From: Bacillota bacterium
Lineage (GTDB): Bacteria > Bacillota > Clostridia > Acetivibrionales > JANLFN01
Assembly: GCA_023421675.1 (NCBI GenBank)
Contig: JAEZTC010000004.1
Coordinates: 178,410-242,409, forward strand
Direction: 5' to 3'
DNA length: 64,000 nucleotides
In this document: piece by piece, positions 44,901 to 53,659 of the stretch
How the letters are laid out: each line of letters opens with the position of its first letter
How positions within the stretch are numbered: the first letter of the stretch is position 1
Program-made: the position numbers and the translations under genes
The notes under the pieces: generated by a model
Told to the model about the DNA's origin: nothing
The model's database searches: none
What the model saw: the letters and a program-made list of their open reading frames with translations, nothing else

Positions 44901-45099
44901 CCTGAATTCTAGCAGGTTCTTCCTGAGTGTAAGCATATGTTACACCGTCATTACCGCCTAAGAGCATACCTAATGTTGCGCATGCCTTTGCGTCTGCAGA
45001 TATGTCAGTAGTTGTTGTTTCAGCAAAAGCTGGAACCATAGCTGTAAGCATTACAGCTATTACTAAGACAACTGCAAATAGTTTCTTGAGATTCCTCAT
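41932..45099 (-). CDS. S-layer-like protein 1 (SLH-like domain plus about eight Ig-like domains)
   Basis: A 1055-residue exported protein. Signal peptide about 1-26 (ends PAFAET). N-terminal SLH-like region about 30-205 (DNFSDVTAGWMKPYTAYLKA ... NNKFDPNSKIDAKQYYSVLL), expected to bind cell-wall polymer. From about 215 to the end roughly eight SbsA/Big_5-type Ig-like modules with the recurring pattern VxITFNKPVD...NYTL. No LPxTG anchor. It has a sigma-A promoter and a long leader of its own. Probable structural surface-layer or coat protein; the paralogue at 45842-48484 shares the signal peptide and SLH part. Confidence 0.87.
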   Translation of the reverse strand: MRNLKKLFAVVLVIAVMLTAMVPAFAETTTTDISADAKACATLGMLLGGNDGVTYAYTQEEPARIQAAIMLIRLKGAEADAKKATGDNFSDVTAGWMKPYTAYLKANPDFGFAGVGNNKFDPNSKIDAKQYYSVLLTALGYKGDYTWDTVATKAAEVGLKKLDGVSKVKIADIAAATVEALKTKVKGSDKTLAADLVAKGVFTNDTAIAAGVIAATPKNIAVSSVTANNLRQVAITFNKPVDKGTAEDASNYTLAGTNNPVVDSASLSADGLTVTLTLKGAASASFANQIEYKLTFNNVRSADKTEIAKASDYKFTPVDSTIPYADKAEALGNQTVKLTFNEPMNTAATSSFTLDGNVVVGYVSISGNDVILKLFNKLTNGEHKLNVKNVADFAVFKSLSKDYTFTVVEDTVAPTIVSASNVTFEKVTIKFSESVDDSTVIGSNVYWQQGSTKYYADYSVSKKSSDTYEFTFSGTNKLQYATDLIVNGVKDYSGNTLATDSKVAVSPVLDTTRPEVISAEIDDAHKVLTVKYSKSVDKESAEKGANYVFKKSDGTEVSALKTLALQSDNKVVKVTLATALDAGTAYTLTISGVSDNTTLKNTMLPYTLNLTTNDKAGVKASDINAYTNIANNSIVVSFGKVMATSGDGAVVDSSKYLYFNGTEFKALPDGTTINITADGKAVILYFPADTAVTTASQIRVQLVKDTAGNYIQGLTVDKTLASATAPTLTGYKATATNKIELTFDMDLVANTINVNDFSVVSGSNTLSVVNAVAGDKASKVILTLADATKLNEDGTYGSSNTAATVAVKANATTSTAAGKAIAVSAAQTITDGVAASVDTVVGSVDGSTITVNFKETLATVATPAANVQTDLVIKDKDGNTLIPTTDYTAAVSGKALTVTFIAKKSGVMSIAIPNPRFIKDLAGNTVATAAKIEVTPDNAVPVAASATPLTVANAGVTVGANSGDTITIKFSEPIDATKLVIGDLKLSGTDTFGAGASIAPTTGTSDTFTITLGTAPVITSGATITVPAAKVIDQAGQSGAADIVFTINATEFAKF

Positions 45100-45132
45100 A
45101 CTCTCAAATCCTCCTCATGAGTTTTTTATAAT

Positions 45133-45176
45133 TGGAAGTGGGCAATCTGTAATCAGTCAGGTTACGCCCCCTTCCA
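45133..45176 (-). promoter_or_regulatory. 5' leader stem-loop of S-layer-like gene 1
   Basis: 11-bp stem with one mismatch (TGGAAGGGGGC / GCCCACTTCCA) in the transcript, about 20 nt upstream of the GGAGG site. Could stabilise the mRNA. Confidence 0.7.
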
Positions 45177-45249
45177 GAAACATATAACCTAACTACTTGA
45201 TTGTTAAATCCAGCATAGGCATAATTTACCTACCTTGGATTACAAAGCA

Positions 45250-45278
45250 ATTATAACATCCACTATATTGCTAGTCAA
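45250..45278 (-). promoter_or_regulatory. Sigma-A promoter of S-layer-like gene 1
   Basis: TTGACT, 17-bp spacer, TATAAT on the minus strand: a near-consensus promoter, predicting a leader of about 143 nt. The rest of the 742-base gap up to 45841 is AT-rich and shows no gene. Confidence 0.85.
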
Positions 45279-45775
45279 CATATGGGAATTAAGTGTAAAC
45301 AAATTGTAATAGTTTTGAAATTCAGGTATATTAATGTACATTATGTCTACCTTTTATATATTATTGCGTATACTATTCTGTGCTCAAATACGCTTATTGC
45401 CAGTATATATTTGTAATTTAAATTAAATAAATATATCTTGCAATAAATGCATTATGTAAAGCAAATTTAATCGTAAAATATTTATATGAGAAAATTTTTT
45501 ATTTACTTTTTACAACTTTTTAATAGTTTAAGTGAAATTGTTCAAAGATAATTGCTTGGATTTATAAATGAAAATATTGATTTCCTGATTATTACCCCTG
45601 TGAGGAAATAGAATTGAAATTAAAAAAGGAATGCAAAAAGAGCCTCAATTATTACTTAAATGTAATAACTTTTATCCAATGGGCTAACTTTTATATTTTG
45701 GATTACTTAAAATAGGAAAAAGGAATTGCCCAATCAAATTACTGATTTTTGGGATACCCTTTTTTAATCTAACAA

Positions 45776-45803
45776 ACAAGGGATAGATTTCTCTATCCCT
45801 TGT
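45776..45803 (-). terminator. Terminator of the second S-layer-like gene
   Basis: 12-bp stem ACAAGGGATAGA / TCTATCCCTTGT with loop TTTC; on the minus strand followed by TTTGTTAGATT. Confidence 0.88.
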
Positions 45804-45841
45804 TCTTTAGATTTATTGTATTTTACTACCTTAAATCTTTA

Positions 45842-48484
45842 TTATTTAGTTGCAGAAACTGTTACACCGCCTGCCAAAACATTTGAGTCAGCGTCATGTC
45901 CTGTAGCAGAACCTGAAGTTGTAACTGTTACCTTATCACCTGCTACAAGAGGAGTAACAAATGTTACTACTACTTTACCATCGTCAGCACCTACACCGGC
46001 AGCTATAGTATAACCAGCAGGTGAAGTTAATGCTGTACCACCGTTTACAGAGATTGAGAAGTCTGCAGCAACTGCAGCTGTTACGTTTTCATCAAATGCT
46101 AATGTTACTGTTCCATTAGAGTTGAATGTAATTGTCTTTAATGTAGGTTTAGTATTATCTGTAAGAGTTACATTTCCTACTGCTGTAGCTGCAGCATTTC
46201 CAGCTGCATCCTTAATTCCTGTAACAGTTACAGCATATGAACCTGTTGATGCTATTGAACCTGCTGGGAGATTCAATGTTGCAACCGCACCTGAAACTGT
46301 AATATAAGTTCCGCTTGGCATTGCAGCACCGTTCAATCTGTAGTTAGCTACGTTAAGAACTGTTGTTGTATCCAATCCGCTTATAGCTTCACCCATATTA
46401 ACAGTGATGTTATTAGCTGAAACAGCTATTGTACTAATTACAGGAGCTGATGTATCTGATGATACAAGGCCATTCTTCAAATCTACAGTTACAACAACTG
46501 CAGCATTTTTATTAGCACCTAATGTATTATCAGTGAAGATATTTCCATTGAAACGAATAGTTTCAGTATTAGTACCTGCAAGAGCTGTAGCTGGTTGAAG
46601 TATTACTATTTTACTATCAGAATTTGTTTTGAATGAACCGGTTAATGCACCAACAGTAGTTGTTTCGTCTATACCACCATCAGTTATGGCTGTATAATCA
46701 GTTGTTGCTGCAAGGGTAGGAGCAGATGCTAAACCTTCATTAAAGGTAAGAACGATAGCACCAGTTGCTCTTGCACTTCCATCATAAGTTGCACCAGGTT
46801 TTACATACTGAACACTAGTTATAACTGGTGCTGCCTGATTCAATGTAAGAGTTATTGCTTTGTTTGTAGAAGCAAGAACATTTCCTAATGAATCCTTGAT
46901 GTTGCTAGTGAATATAGCATTAAGTAAAAGTTGTTTTGAGGTTGTGTCAAATGCAGCCTTTGCTGCAGAACCGGAAAATACTACATCAAACTGGGTACCA
47001 GTTGTATCACCAGATGTAGCAGATATAGTTACTATCTGAGTGGTAGTATTATTAATGTCAGAACCATTCATAGTAAGAAGCTTGATATTGCTAGTAGCTG
47101 TTAAAGTAGAAGCGTTCATCTTTTTAGAGAATGTAACACGGATTGTACTATCATTAACAGGTGTTGCACTAACAACTGTAGGAGCTGATGTATCTATTGT
47201 TACAGTGAAACCAGATTGCTGAGGATTTGTAGCAAGCAAGTTTCCAGCAGCATCTTTTTCATTTATTGCCTGGAGTGTATAGTTAGTATTAGCAACCAGA
47301 TCTTGTGTTGCAGTCAATGTCAATGTATCAGTTGGTAATGTTGGTGTTGTAAATGTGGCAACACTACCATTGATTGTATAGAGACCAACTCCCTGTACTG
47401 GTTCACTGAACTTAACTGTTACTGATTTAGTGCTTGTAATAGCTGAAGCAGTAACACTAGTTATAGAAGGTGCAACTATATCGTTGTAAGTGAATGATGC
47501 AGATGTAAGACCAGATGCTGTTAAAGTACCAGCCAAATTCTTTACATTATCAACTATCACAACAAATCCTTTACTTGTTTGTAATGTACAAGAAGCAGCT
47601 GTTGCATTCCAAACAAATCCACCTGTACTACCAGCAGTAATCAATACTGATTTCCCATCAGCCTGAAGAGCTAATGTAGCATCTGTAACTGCAGGTGTGC
47701 TAAGAGGAGCATTGTTTAATTTGTAGTTAGCTTTATCTTCAGCAGTAGTCTTGTCAACCTTTTGGTTGAAAGTTACTAATATCTGATCACGATTAAGTGC
47801 TGTTACTGAAGTTATTGCAAGAGTGCTAGGAGTTGCAACATACAGACCAGAAGCTGCAGCTACATCTGCCTTTATAGCTCCACTATCAACTAAACTAGCT
47901 ATAAGTGAAGTGTCAGTACCTTTTAAATTAGTCTTAAGAGCTTCTACAGTAGCTACTGCCATATCATTAACTGTAAGCTTTGTAATGTCAAGATTCTTAG
48001 TAAGTCCAACCTGAGCAGCCTTTGACATTACTGTTGCCCAAGTGTAATCTCCGCTGTAACCGAGTACTGTAAGCATTACACTGTAGTACTGTTTAGCGTC
48101 GATTAAGGAGTTAGGATCAAATTTATTGTTTCCGATACCTGCAAAGCCTAATTCAGGATGAGCTTTAAGATAAGCTGTGAAAGGCTTCTGCCATGCTGCT
48201 GTTACGTCTGAGAAGTTGTCAGCTGTTACAGGTGTTGCCTGAGCTGCAGCTTCGAGACCTTTCAATCTGAGTAACATTATAGCAGCCTGTATTCTTGCGG
48301 GCTGTGTCTGGGTGTAAGCGTATGTAACGCCATTGCCATCGCCCTGAAGCATGCCGAGTGTTGCACAAGCCTGAGCGTCTGCAGATAATGAAGTAGTTCC
48401 TTCAGCGAAAGCTGCAGGGATCATAGTTGTAAGCATTACAGCTATAACTACTACAACTGCGAATAATTTCTTGAGATTCCTCAT
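45842..48484 (-). CDS. S-layer-like protein 2 (SLH-like domain plus about six Ig-like domains)
   Basis: An 880-residue paralogue of the neighbour. Signal peptide about 1-27 nearly identical (MRNLKKLFAVVVVIAVMLTT), SLH-like region about 30-205 (NFSDVTAAWQKPFTAYLKA), then about six Ig-like modules (ITSVTALNRDQILVTFNQKV and later variants). The SLH part and first Ig module are close to protein 1; later modules have diverged. It has its own promoter, leader stem-loop and terminator, so the two genes are independently transcribed, perhaps as alternative or co-assembled surface components. Confidence 0.87.
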   Translation of the reverse strand: MRNLKKLFAVVVVIAVMLTTMIPAAFAEGTTSLSADAQACATLGMLQGDGNGVTYAYTQTQPARIQAAIMLLRLKGLEAAAQATPVTADNFSDVTAAWQKPFTAYLKAHPELGFAGIGNNKFDPNSLIDAKQYYSVMLTVLGYSGDYTWATVMSKAAQVGLTKNLDITKLTVNDMAVATVEALKTNLKGTDTSLIASLVDSGAIKADVAAASGLYVATPSTLAITSVTALNRDQILVTFNQKVDKTTAEDKANYKLNNAPLSTPAVTDATLALQADGKSVLITAGSTGGFVWNATAASCTLQTSKGFVVIVDNVKNLAGTLTASGLTSASFTYNDIVAPSITSVTASAITSTKSVTVKFSEPVQGVGLYTINGSVATFTTPTLPTDTLTLTATQDLVANTNYTLQAINEKDAAGNLLATNPQQSGFTVTIDTSAPTVVSATPVNDSTIRVTFSKKMNASTLTATSNIKLLTMNGSDINNTTTQIVTISATSGDTTGTQFDVVFSGSAAKAAFDTTSKQLLLNAIFTSNIKDSLGNVLASTNKAITLTLNQAAPVITSVQYVKPGATYDGSARATGAIVLTFNEGLASAPTLAATTDYTAITDGGIDETTTVGALTGSFKTNSDSKIVILQPATALAGTNTETIRFNGNIFTDNTLGANKNAAVVVTVDLKNGLVSSDTSAPVISTIAVSANNITVNMGEAISGLDTTTVLNVANYRLNGAAMPSGTYITVSGAVATLNLPAGSIASTGSYAVTVTGIKDAAGNAAATAVGNVTLTDNTKPTLKTITFNSNGTVTLAFDENVTAAVAADFSISVNGGTALTSPAGYTIAAGVGADDGKVVVTFVTPLVAGDKVTVTTSGSATGHDADSNVLAGGVTVSATK

Positions 48485-48517
48485 ACTCTCAAATCCTCCT
48501 TGTGAGTTTTAAAATTT

Positions 48518-48555
48518 GCGGAAGAGTTTACAATAACCGGGCTGCTTCCCTCCGC
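48518..48555 (-). promoter_or_regulatory. 5' leader stem-loop of S-layer-like gene 2
   Basis: GCGGAGGGA...CUCUUCCGC stem (eight pairs including two G-U) in the transcript, at almost the same distance from the start as in gene 1 although sequences differ. Confidence 0.6.
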
Positions 48556-48621
48556 TTTTGATTTAAACATACCCAGTTTCATTCAAGACATATGTTTACA
48601 TAAATCCCGAATATCAAAGTC

Positions 48622-48651
48622 ATTATATCACCACAAAAGTTAAACGGTCAA
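48622..48651 (-). promoter_or_regulatory. Sigma-A promoter of S-layer-like gene 2
   Basis: TTGACC, 18-bp spacer, TATAAT on the minus strand, predicting a leader of about 130 nt. The remaining bases up to the ABC operon end (48830) show no terminator I trust. Confidence 0.8.
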
Positions 48652-48829
48652 CAATTGATACAGAAGTGTAACACAACTGTAACAGGCATAATTAGTGGTT
48701 TACAGGTATTTTTGCCCATGGGAGAACTGAGTAAAAATAGGTACATTTATGTATAAATTTTATGTTAACGCATGTTTTGTTATTCGACACTATTCTTCAT
48801 AATTATTAATACATATTAGTAGACATAAG

Positions 48830-50035
48830 TTAACTTCTTACACGTTTTCTTATGATCAGATAGCTTAAAGGGAGCAATACAAATGATATTGAAAGCAGCA
48901 CCAGCAAAGGTGTTACAGCTGCTGAGTAATTGCCGGGATCAGCAAGCAGCTTGTTTATGCCTTGAAGCGCCCAGCCTTGGGGTGTCAAATCCGCCAGTTG
49001 CTTAAGCTGCTTTGTAGGATCTACAAAGTTCCAGAAGCACCCTCCGGCAAAGCCGGTAAGCAGTGCAAACACAGGCCCGCCGGCCTGAAGCTGTGCAGGA
49101 GTTTTAAGAATTGATGAAAGAAGCATACTTATTGAAATTACTGAAAGCAGGTAAGCTGAAAACAGAATATACGACATAGCACCTGGAAAAATGTTCACAT
49201 CGAAAGCCAGTTTTAATATGACTGAGAACAGCGCAATCTGCAGCAGACCTGCTACCATAAGCGCAAGGACATTTCCGGCAAAGGATTGCATAAGGGCACC
49301 TGGTCCTGAAATGAGCCTTCTTAAAGTTCCGTTATTGCGCTCTTCAATTACCCAGCCGCTGCAGAACAATACAAAGAACATTATAAACACCAGGATAATT
49401 CCCGAGGATGCAGCCGTTGATGAAGGCAGCGAAACCCTTTTGACCTCCTGAGCAGTATTGTTTTGTACCTCTCTGTAGTCAACTGTCATAAGAGGTTTAG
49501 GTTCCCACTGTGATTGATAAAATATGTTTATTTCATTAATAAGTCCGCTGTTAACAGGGACATTATACTTTTTATACAGGGTAGTTATCTTATCTATAGC
49601 CATGCTTTGTGCTCCAAGCCTCATAACCTCACCTGCAACAAGCTCCTGTACATAGCTTGAGGAAAAGGATGATGGAGAACTTATAAGGTCAATCATGTCG
49701 CTGCTAATTCCATGGGCTATGTTTTCACTGAAACCTTCCTTTATAATGAAAGCCGCTTCGATTTTTTCCTCCTTTATCATTTCAACAGCCTTTTCACGTT
49801 GGGTAAAGTTCACCTGCAAGCCTTCCTTTTTTAGAATCCTGTCTTTAAGAACGTTTGAAATCTGTGAATTGTCTTCGTCAACCAGCGCAACCGGAACAAC
49901 GTTAAGCTTTTCATGCTTCAGGGCATAGCCTGTTGAAAGGGTTATGAACAGAGGGATAAGGACCATCGCGACGAAGAAAGCCTTATCTGTCAGCATTGTT
50001 TTTATTTTATAGAAGGTTATGTGTAAAAGCTTCAT
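48830..50035 (-). CDS. ABC-2 type exporter permease 2
   Basis: A 401-residue permease: one N-terminal membrane helix (about 16-38), a large extracellular domain (about 40-205), then five helices, as for ABC-2/YhgE-like exporters. Typical segment: VIEERNNGTLRRLISGPG. The start at 50035 has GGAGG four bases upstream; a GTG at 50050 falls inside the inserted palindrome. It should pair with the permease at 50642-51859, from which it is split by the RAYT element, and with the ATPase at 53660-54391. Confidence 0.88.
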   Translation of the reverse strand: MKLLHITFYKIKTMLTDKAFFVAMVLIPLFITLSTGYALKHEKLNVVPVALVDEDNSQISNVLKDRILKKEGLQVNFTQREKAVEMIKEEKIEAAFIIKEGFSENIAHGISSDMIDLISSPSSFSSSYVQELVAGEVMRLGAQSMAIDKITTLYKKYNVPVNSGLINEINIFYQSQWEPKPLMTVDYREVQNNTAQEVKRVSLPSSTAASSGIILVFIMFFVLFCSGWVIEERNNGTLRRLISGPGALMQSFAGNVLALMVAGLLQIALFSVILKLAFDVNIFPGAMSYILFSAYLLSVISISMLLSSILKTPAQLQAGGPVFALLTGFAGGCFWNFVDPTKQLKQLADLTPQGWALQGINKLLADPGNYSAAVTPLLVLLSISFVLLPLSYLIIRKRVRS

Positions 50036-50047
50036 ATATCCTCCAAT

Positions 50048-50636
50048 CACCGTGGGTTAAAACCCACGGCTGCGACAAACCAAGTCGGTTCCACCGACTA
50101 AATTAAAAGCTTTATTTCTTATGTCTTTTAGTCCCCTTTAGGGGACTTGGTTTTATTAGCCGTGGGTTTTAACCCGCGGCGGAAAACTTATCATTCACAT
50201 CTTTCCAATTCAGGCATTAACTTTTTATCACCATAATGGTGTACCTTTTGATTTTCAATATATCTTTTAACATTAGGTACTGCCTCTTTGCTTACAGACA
50301 AAACACCATATCCATCCTGCCAGTATAAATTGCCATTTGTATTATGATTAATATGATAGGATATTGATCCTTTTATTTCTTTTATCAATGTAGAAATATC
50401 AAATTTGGGCCCACAGCTATTAAAAGATGAATATGATCCTTGGTATTTCCAATTGCAATCACTCTCGCATCTTGATTACGAACCTTAGACTCAATTATAG
50501 TCTTAATTAATCCTTCAACATCTTCGGTTATCATTTCTTCTCTATTTTTAGCTGTCCAAACAATATGTAAATATATTTCATAATATGAATTTGCCATATT
50601 CCCTCCAGTGCACCGTGGGTTTCAACCCACGGCGGA
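50048..50636. mobile_element. REP-associated transposase element inserted in the ABC operon
   Basis: A unit bounded by CCGTGGGTTAAAACCCACGG (50050-50069) and CCGTGGGTTTCAACCCACGG (50613-50632). It holds further palindromes on the gene's 3' side (50083-50099, 50130-50147, 50159-50180) and a frameshifted Y1 transposase gene. The left-end block matches the REP-like elements at 38-41.7 kb in order and sequence, so this is the likely source of those elements. Confidence 0.88.
50191..50597 (-). pseudogene. REP-associated tyrosine (Y1, IS200-like) transposase, frameshifted
   Basis: Two overlapping frames together cover one Y1_Tnp protein of about 135 residues. The upstream frame (50385-50597) has the HUH metal motif in TKDHIHLLIAVG; the downstream frame (50191-50388) has the catalytic tyrosine in LYWQDGYGVLSVS. 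The frame changes near the run GGGCCC at about 50405-50410: restoring one base gives LLIAVGPKFDISTLIKEIKG, the expected sequence. So a single-base deletion separates them. The ATG follows GGAGGG. Inactive unless ribosomal frameshifting restores it. Confidence 0.87.
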
Positions 50637-50641
50637 TCGGA

Positions 50642-51859
50642 CTAATTTAGATTTCTTTTTCTTCGAAGTGCCAGTATTACGGTTGCCACGAAAAGCAGTA
50701 CTGCTGCCATGACAATAAGAGGAGTCACATACCTGTCAACGCTAAGTCCGTAATTACCTGAAAACAGCACCATAAACCCATCCATTCCCCAGCGGTTTAT
50801 TGTGAATTTGCTTATCTGCCTAATAAATTCAGGCATGGAATAAAGCGGGTATATGCTTCCCCCCACTACAGCCATAAGAAGAATTCCCAGATTACCTATT
50901 GCGTCTGCTGCCGCTGTTGTTTTGGATATTGCCGAGACAAATACCGACCACGCCGAAACGGCAAGAATTATTCCCCCGAAAACCTTGAGAATACTCCCAA
51001 TTGGCGCTCCCCAGTAATTGTGGAAGAATATAGACGTTGCTGCTATTATGACTGCAAATTGTATTATTGAAAGCATAAGTGCTACAATAAATTTTGAAAG
51101 TATTATCTGATAGGTTTTAACAGGTGTAGCTGCAAGCCTCCTGCTTACTCCGTAGCTGCGCTCCCATACAAGCATTTTCATTGCGGGCATGCCTGCAAAC
51201 ATGAGAAATATTATAATAAGACCTGAAGTAAAGTATTCCGCCGGTGTGAGATCCAACGAGGGCGAAGCTTCTACCTCAGAATAAATCTCGTTTCTTGACA
51301 AAGCGTCCATCAGAAGCTTTGTCATTGATTCATCATAGTCTTTTACTATATCCTTAGAATTTATTTTTGCCTTAATATCAAAATGATCAATAGTATTTAA
51401 AGCGCTTTCACTGGCGGAAAGCAGATTTGATGCCGACTGAATTATATTTTTTGTTATAAATGCCTGCAGTGGCATGGACTTATTCCCAATCACCTTTACA
51501 GGCTTGTTTTCTCCTGAAAGGATACTGTCGGAAAACTTATCGGGTACGATAATCTCGGCAGCAATCTTGTTCTTTGAAAGTAAATCAGCCGCTTCGTCTT
51601 CATCCACTCTGAGTATCTCTCTGAAAAGCTCAATTCCTTCAAGCTGCTTAACAAGTATTCTTGTCTGGGCACTGTCCTCCCTGTCTACCAATGCTACTGC
51701 AAACGGATCTACAAAGCTAGTTTTATTAATATATGAACTGAGAACATATACAAAAAGGGAGATAAAAAGTACAGGCATAACAATCAGCAGTGTCATTGCC
51801 TTCCAGTCCCTGATAAAAACTTTTATGTCATTTTTCAGCAGTGTCAGAAAACGGATCAT
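50642..51859 (-). CDS. ABC-2 type exporter permease 1
   Basis: A 405-residue permease with the same topology as its neighbour (helix about 20-42, extracellular domain about 45-215, then five helices; WERSYGVSRRLAATPVK loop). GGGGGG precedes the ATG. The extracellular domain is of the size seen in exporters for lipids, peptides or drug-like compounds; substrate undetermined. The two permeases presumably form a heterodimer with the ATPase encoded upstream. Confidence 0.88.
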   Translation of the reverse strand: MIRFLTLLKNDIKVFIRDWKAMTLLIVMPVLFISLFVYVLSSYINKTSFVDPFAVALVDREDSAQTRILVKQLEGIELFREILRVDEDEAADLLSKNKIAAEIIVPDKFSDSILSGENKPVKVIGNKSMPLQAFITKNIIQSASNLLSASESALNTIDHFDIKAKINSKDIVKDYDESMTKLLMDALSRNEIYSEVEASPSLDLTPAEYFTSGLIIIFLMFAGMPAMKMLVWERSYGVSRRLAATPVKTYQIILSKFIVALMLSIIQFAVIIAATSIFFHNYWGAPIGSILKVFGGIILAVSAWSVFVSAISKTTAAADAIGNLGILLMAVVGGSIYPLYSMPEFIRQISKFTINRWGMDGFMVLFSGNYGLSVDRYVTPLIVMAAVLLFVATVILALRRKRNLN

Positions 51860-51884
51860 ATTGCCCCCCGGCTAATACCTTTCA

Positions 51885-53627
51885 CTATTTCTTGGTTACC
51901 GCATCAACAAGCGGCTGATTGTCTGCATAGAACTGTCCCAGCGACTTAAAGATTTCCTTTTCTATACTCTCAACCTGTACGTCGGAAATATTGTCAAGGC
52001 TTATGGAATTTGATGCTTCAACCTTCGGCAGGCTGAAGGATGTATTAAATTTATCTTCGGAGGCCAGGCCAATTTTTATTGAACTTTCAGGAAGATTAAT
52101 AGAAGGCATATTTGCGTTTATGGTAATGTTTGAGGTACTGCTTCTGGTCTTTTTCTTTTCATTGCTTGTGTAGGCAGTGTTGAGCTCGCCCTGGATTTTA
52201 TCCGTTTTACCCGACAAGGCATAATTAATCAGAATTTCATATTTTATAGCATCTTTCCCGCCCTGTGTTTTGAAGTCTGTTTTAAAATTTTTATCCAAAT
52301 ATATTCCTGCCGAAAATTCTTCTTTACTATTCCTTTGTCTCTCATACTTAATACTGTTTTTTGCAGCTGTCTGGTTGTCTCCTGCAACTGTCTGGGTATT
52401 GTCCACTTTTACCGACCTTAGTATCTTTTCACCATTTTTATTTTGTACTTCAACCGACAAGTCGAATATTATGTTATCAAAGTTATTATTTTTTATATCA
52501 TTACTGCCGGTATATATATTATAAGTAATGCTTTCTCCTTCTCCAGTCTTCATGGTTGTATTTATTTTCCTGCTGAGAATATTTCCCGAACTGTCTACGA
52601 CAAGTGTCATTTTAAGGCCATCAGGGAAGGATAGGCCAGCGGCAAGCTTCTTAATCGAACTTTTTAACAAATTAATATCCTTTTTACCGCTCATTTGTGC
52701 AAGGATAGTTTTAAAATCATCATCCAGGCTTAAAAAGCCTCCCTTATAGAACTCATTAAGTGCCTGGAATATACCGGCCTTCTCTAAAAATGCGGTTATG
52801 GCGTCATAATTTTGAAATGTAAGCTTCATTAAGGTTTCATCAAGAACAGCCTTTTCCAATATACCTTTAAAAAGCTTTTCAGCCTTGGCTTTATCAAGTG
52901 CTACAAGCACTTCTGTCCCCTCAAACTCCTTTGAACCTGCCTTTACAATTGTTTTGCTGCCGTATTTGACATCTTCGTTATCTATCATACTTGAAAAGTA
53001 ATCGCTGTAATTCTTAATGACATCATCAAGCTCCTTATCAGAAAACTTGAGTGCAGTGGCTATATCAACAGTTTTTAAAAGCAGTTTTGGCCTTACGGGA
53101 ATGTTGAGCTTGTCATAAATTTTATCAAGGTTACCCTGACTGAAGGTAAAATACTTATCTGGCAGCAGTACGGGAACTGTTATTGCTGTCTGTCCATTCC
53201 CTGTTATTATCTTGGCATCAATGAGTGGAGCCTTTTCAAGCATTATTCCCGCATTGGTAAGACTCTCATGCTTTGCAGGGTTGTTCTGGTAATCTATTAT
53301 AAGCTTGCATTTCCTCAGAATATCCATTATAGCCTTTGAATTTTTGACACCAAAGAATTTGTCATCGGAAGATTCTATATCGGCTGAAATTTCGTACCTG
53401 CTTTTATATGAATTGTCCATGAAAGGCTTATTTTCGTTATAAAATTCCTTATATGAGTCTTTTAGCTGCTGTGCATAGTTTTTTATGTTTTTTCCTTCTG
53501 CCTTAAGGTAAAAATCCCTTGCAGACGGCTTTATCAGAAAGAAGCAAGCTGTAAGTATCAAAACTGCTGCAATGAGTATACATATAGCAGCCACAGCAAC
53601 ATTCCTTTTACTTAGAACGATTTTCAT
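51885..53627 (-). CDS. Membrane-anchored extracytoplasmic protein of unknown function (ABC operon)
   Basis: A 580-residue protein with one N-terminal membrane helix (about 9-32) and a large beta-rich exterior with many Asn/Lys residues. No catalytic motif recognised. Placed between the ATPase and permease genes of the exporter, 25 nt before the first permease, so it is likely part of the same machine, perhaps a substrate-handling or wall-contact subunit. I cannot name a family. Confidence 0.75.
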   Translation of the reverse strand: MKIVLSKRNVAVAAICILIAAVLILTACFFLIKPSARDFYLKAEGKNIKNYAQQLKDSYKEFYNENKPFMDNSYKSRYEISADIESSDDKFFGVKNSKAIMDILRKCKLIIDYQNNPAKHESLTNAGIMLEKAPLIDAKIITGNGQTAITVPVLLPDKYFTFSQGNLDKIYDKLNIPVRPKLLLKTVDIATALKFSDKELDDVIKNYSDYFSSMIDNEDVKYGSKTIVKAGSKEFEGTEVLVALDKAKAEKLFKGILEKAVLDETLMKLTFQNYDAITAFLEKAGIFQALNEFYKGGFLSLDDDFKTILAQMSGKKDINLLKSSIKKLAAGLSFPDGLKMTLVVDSSGNILSRKINTTMKTGEGESITYNIYTGSNDIKNNNFDNIIFDLSVEVQNKNGEKILRSVKVDNTQTVAGDNQTAAKNSIKYERQRNSKEEFSAGIYLDKNFKTDFKTQGGKDAIKYEILINYALSGKTDKIQGELNTAYTSNEKKKTRSSTSNITINANMPSINLPESSIKIGLASEDKFNTSFSLPKVEASNSISLDNISDVQVESIEKEIFKSLGQFYADNQPLVDAVTKK

Positions 53628-53659
53628 TTAAATACCCCCAAAAGATATCAATATAATCT

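Noticed and set aside
41972..48014. Several open frames on the plus strand within the S-layer-like genes
   Set aside because: They are antisense shadows of Ala/Thr/Val-rich coding DNA, without ribosome sites or recognisable domains.
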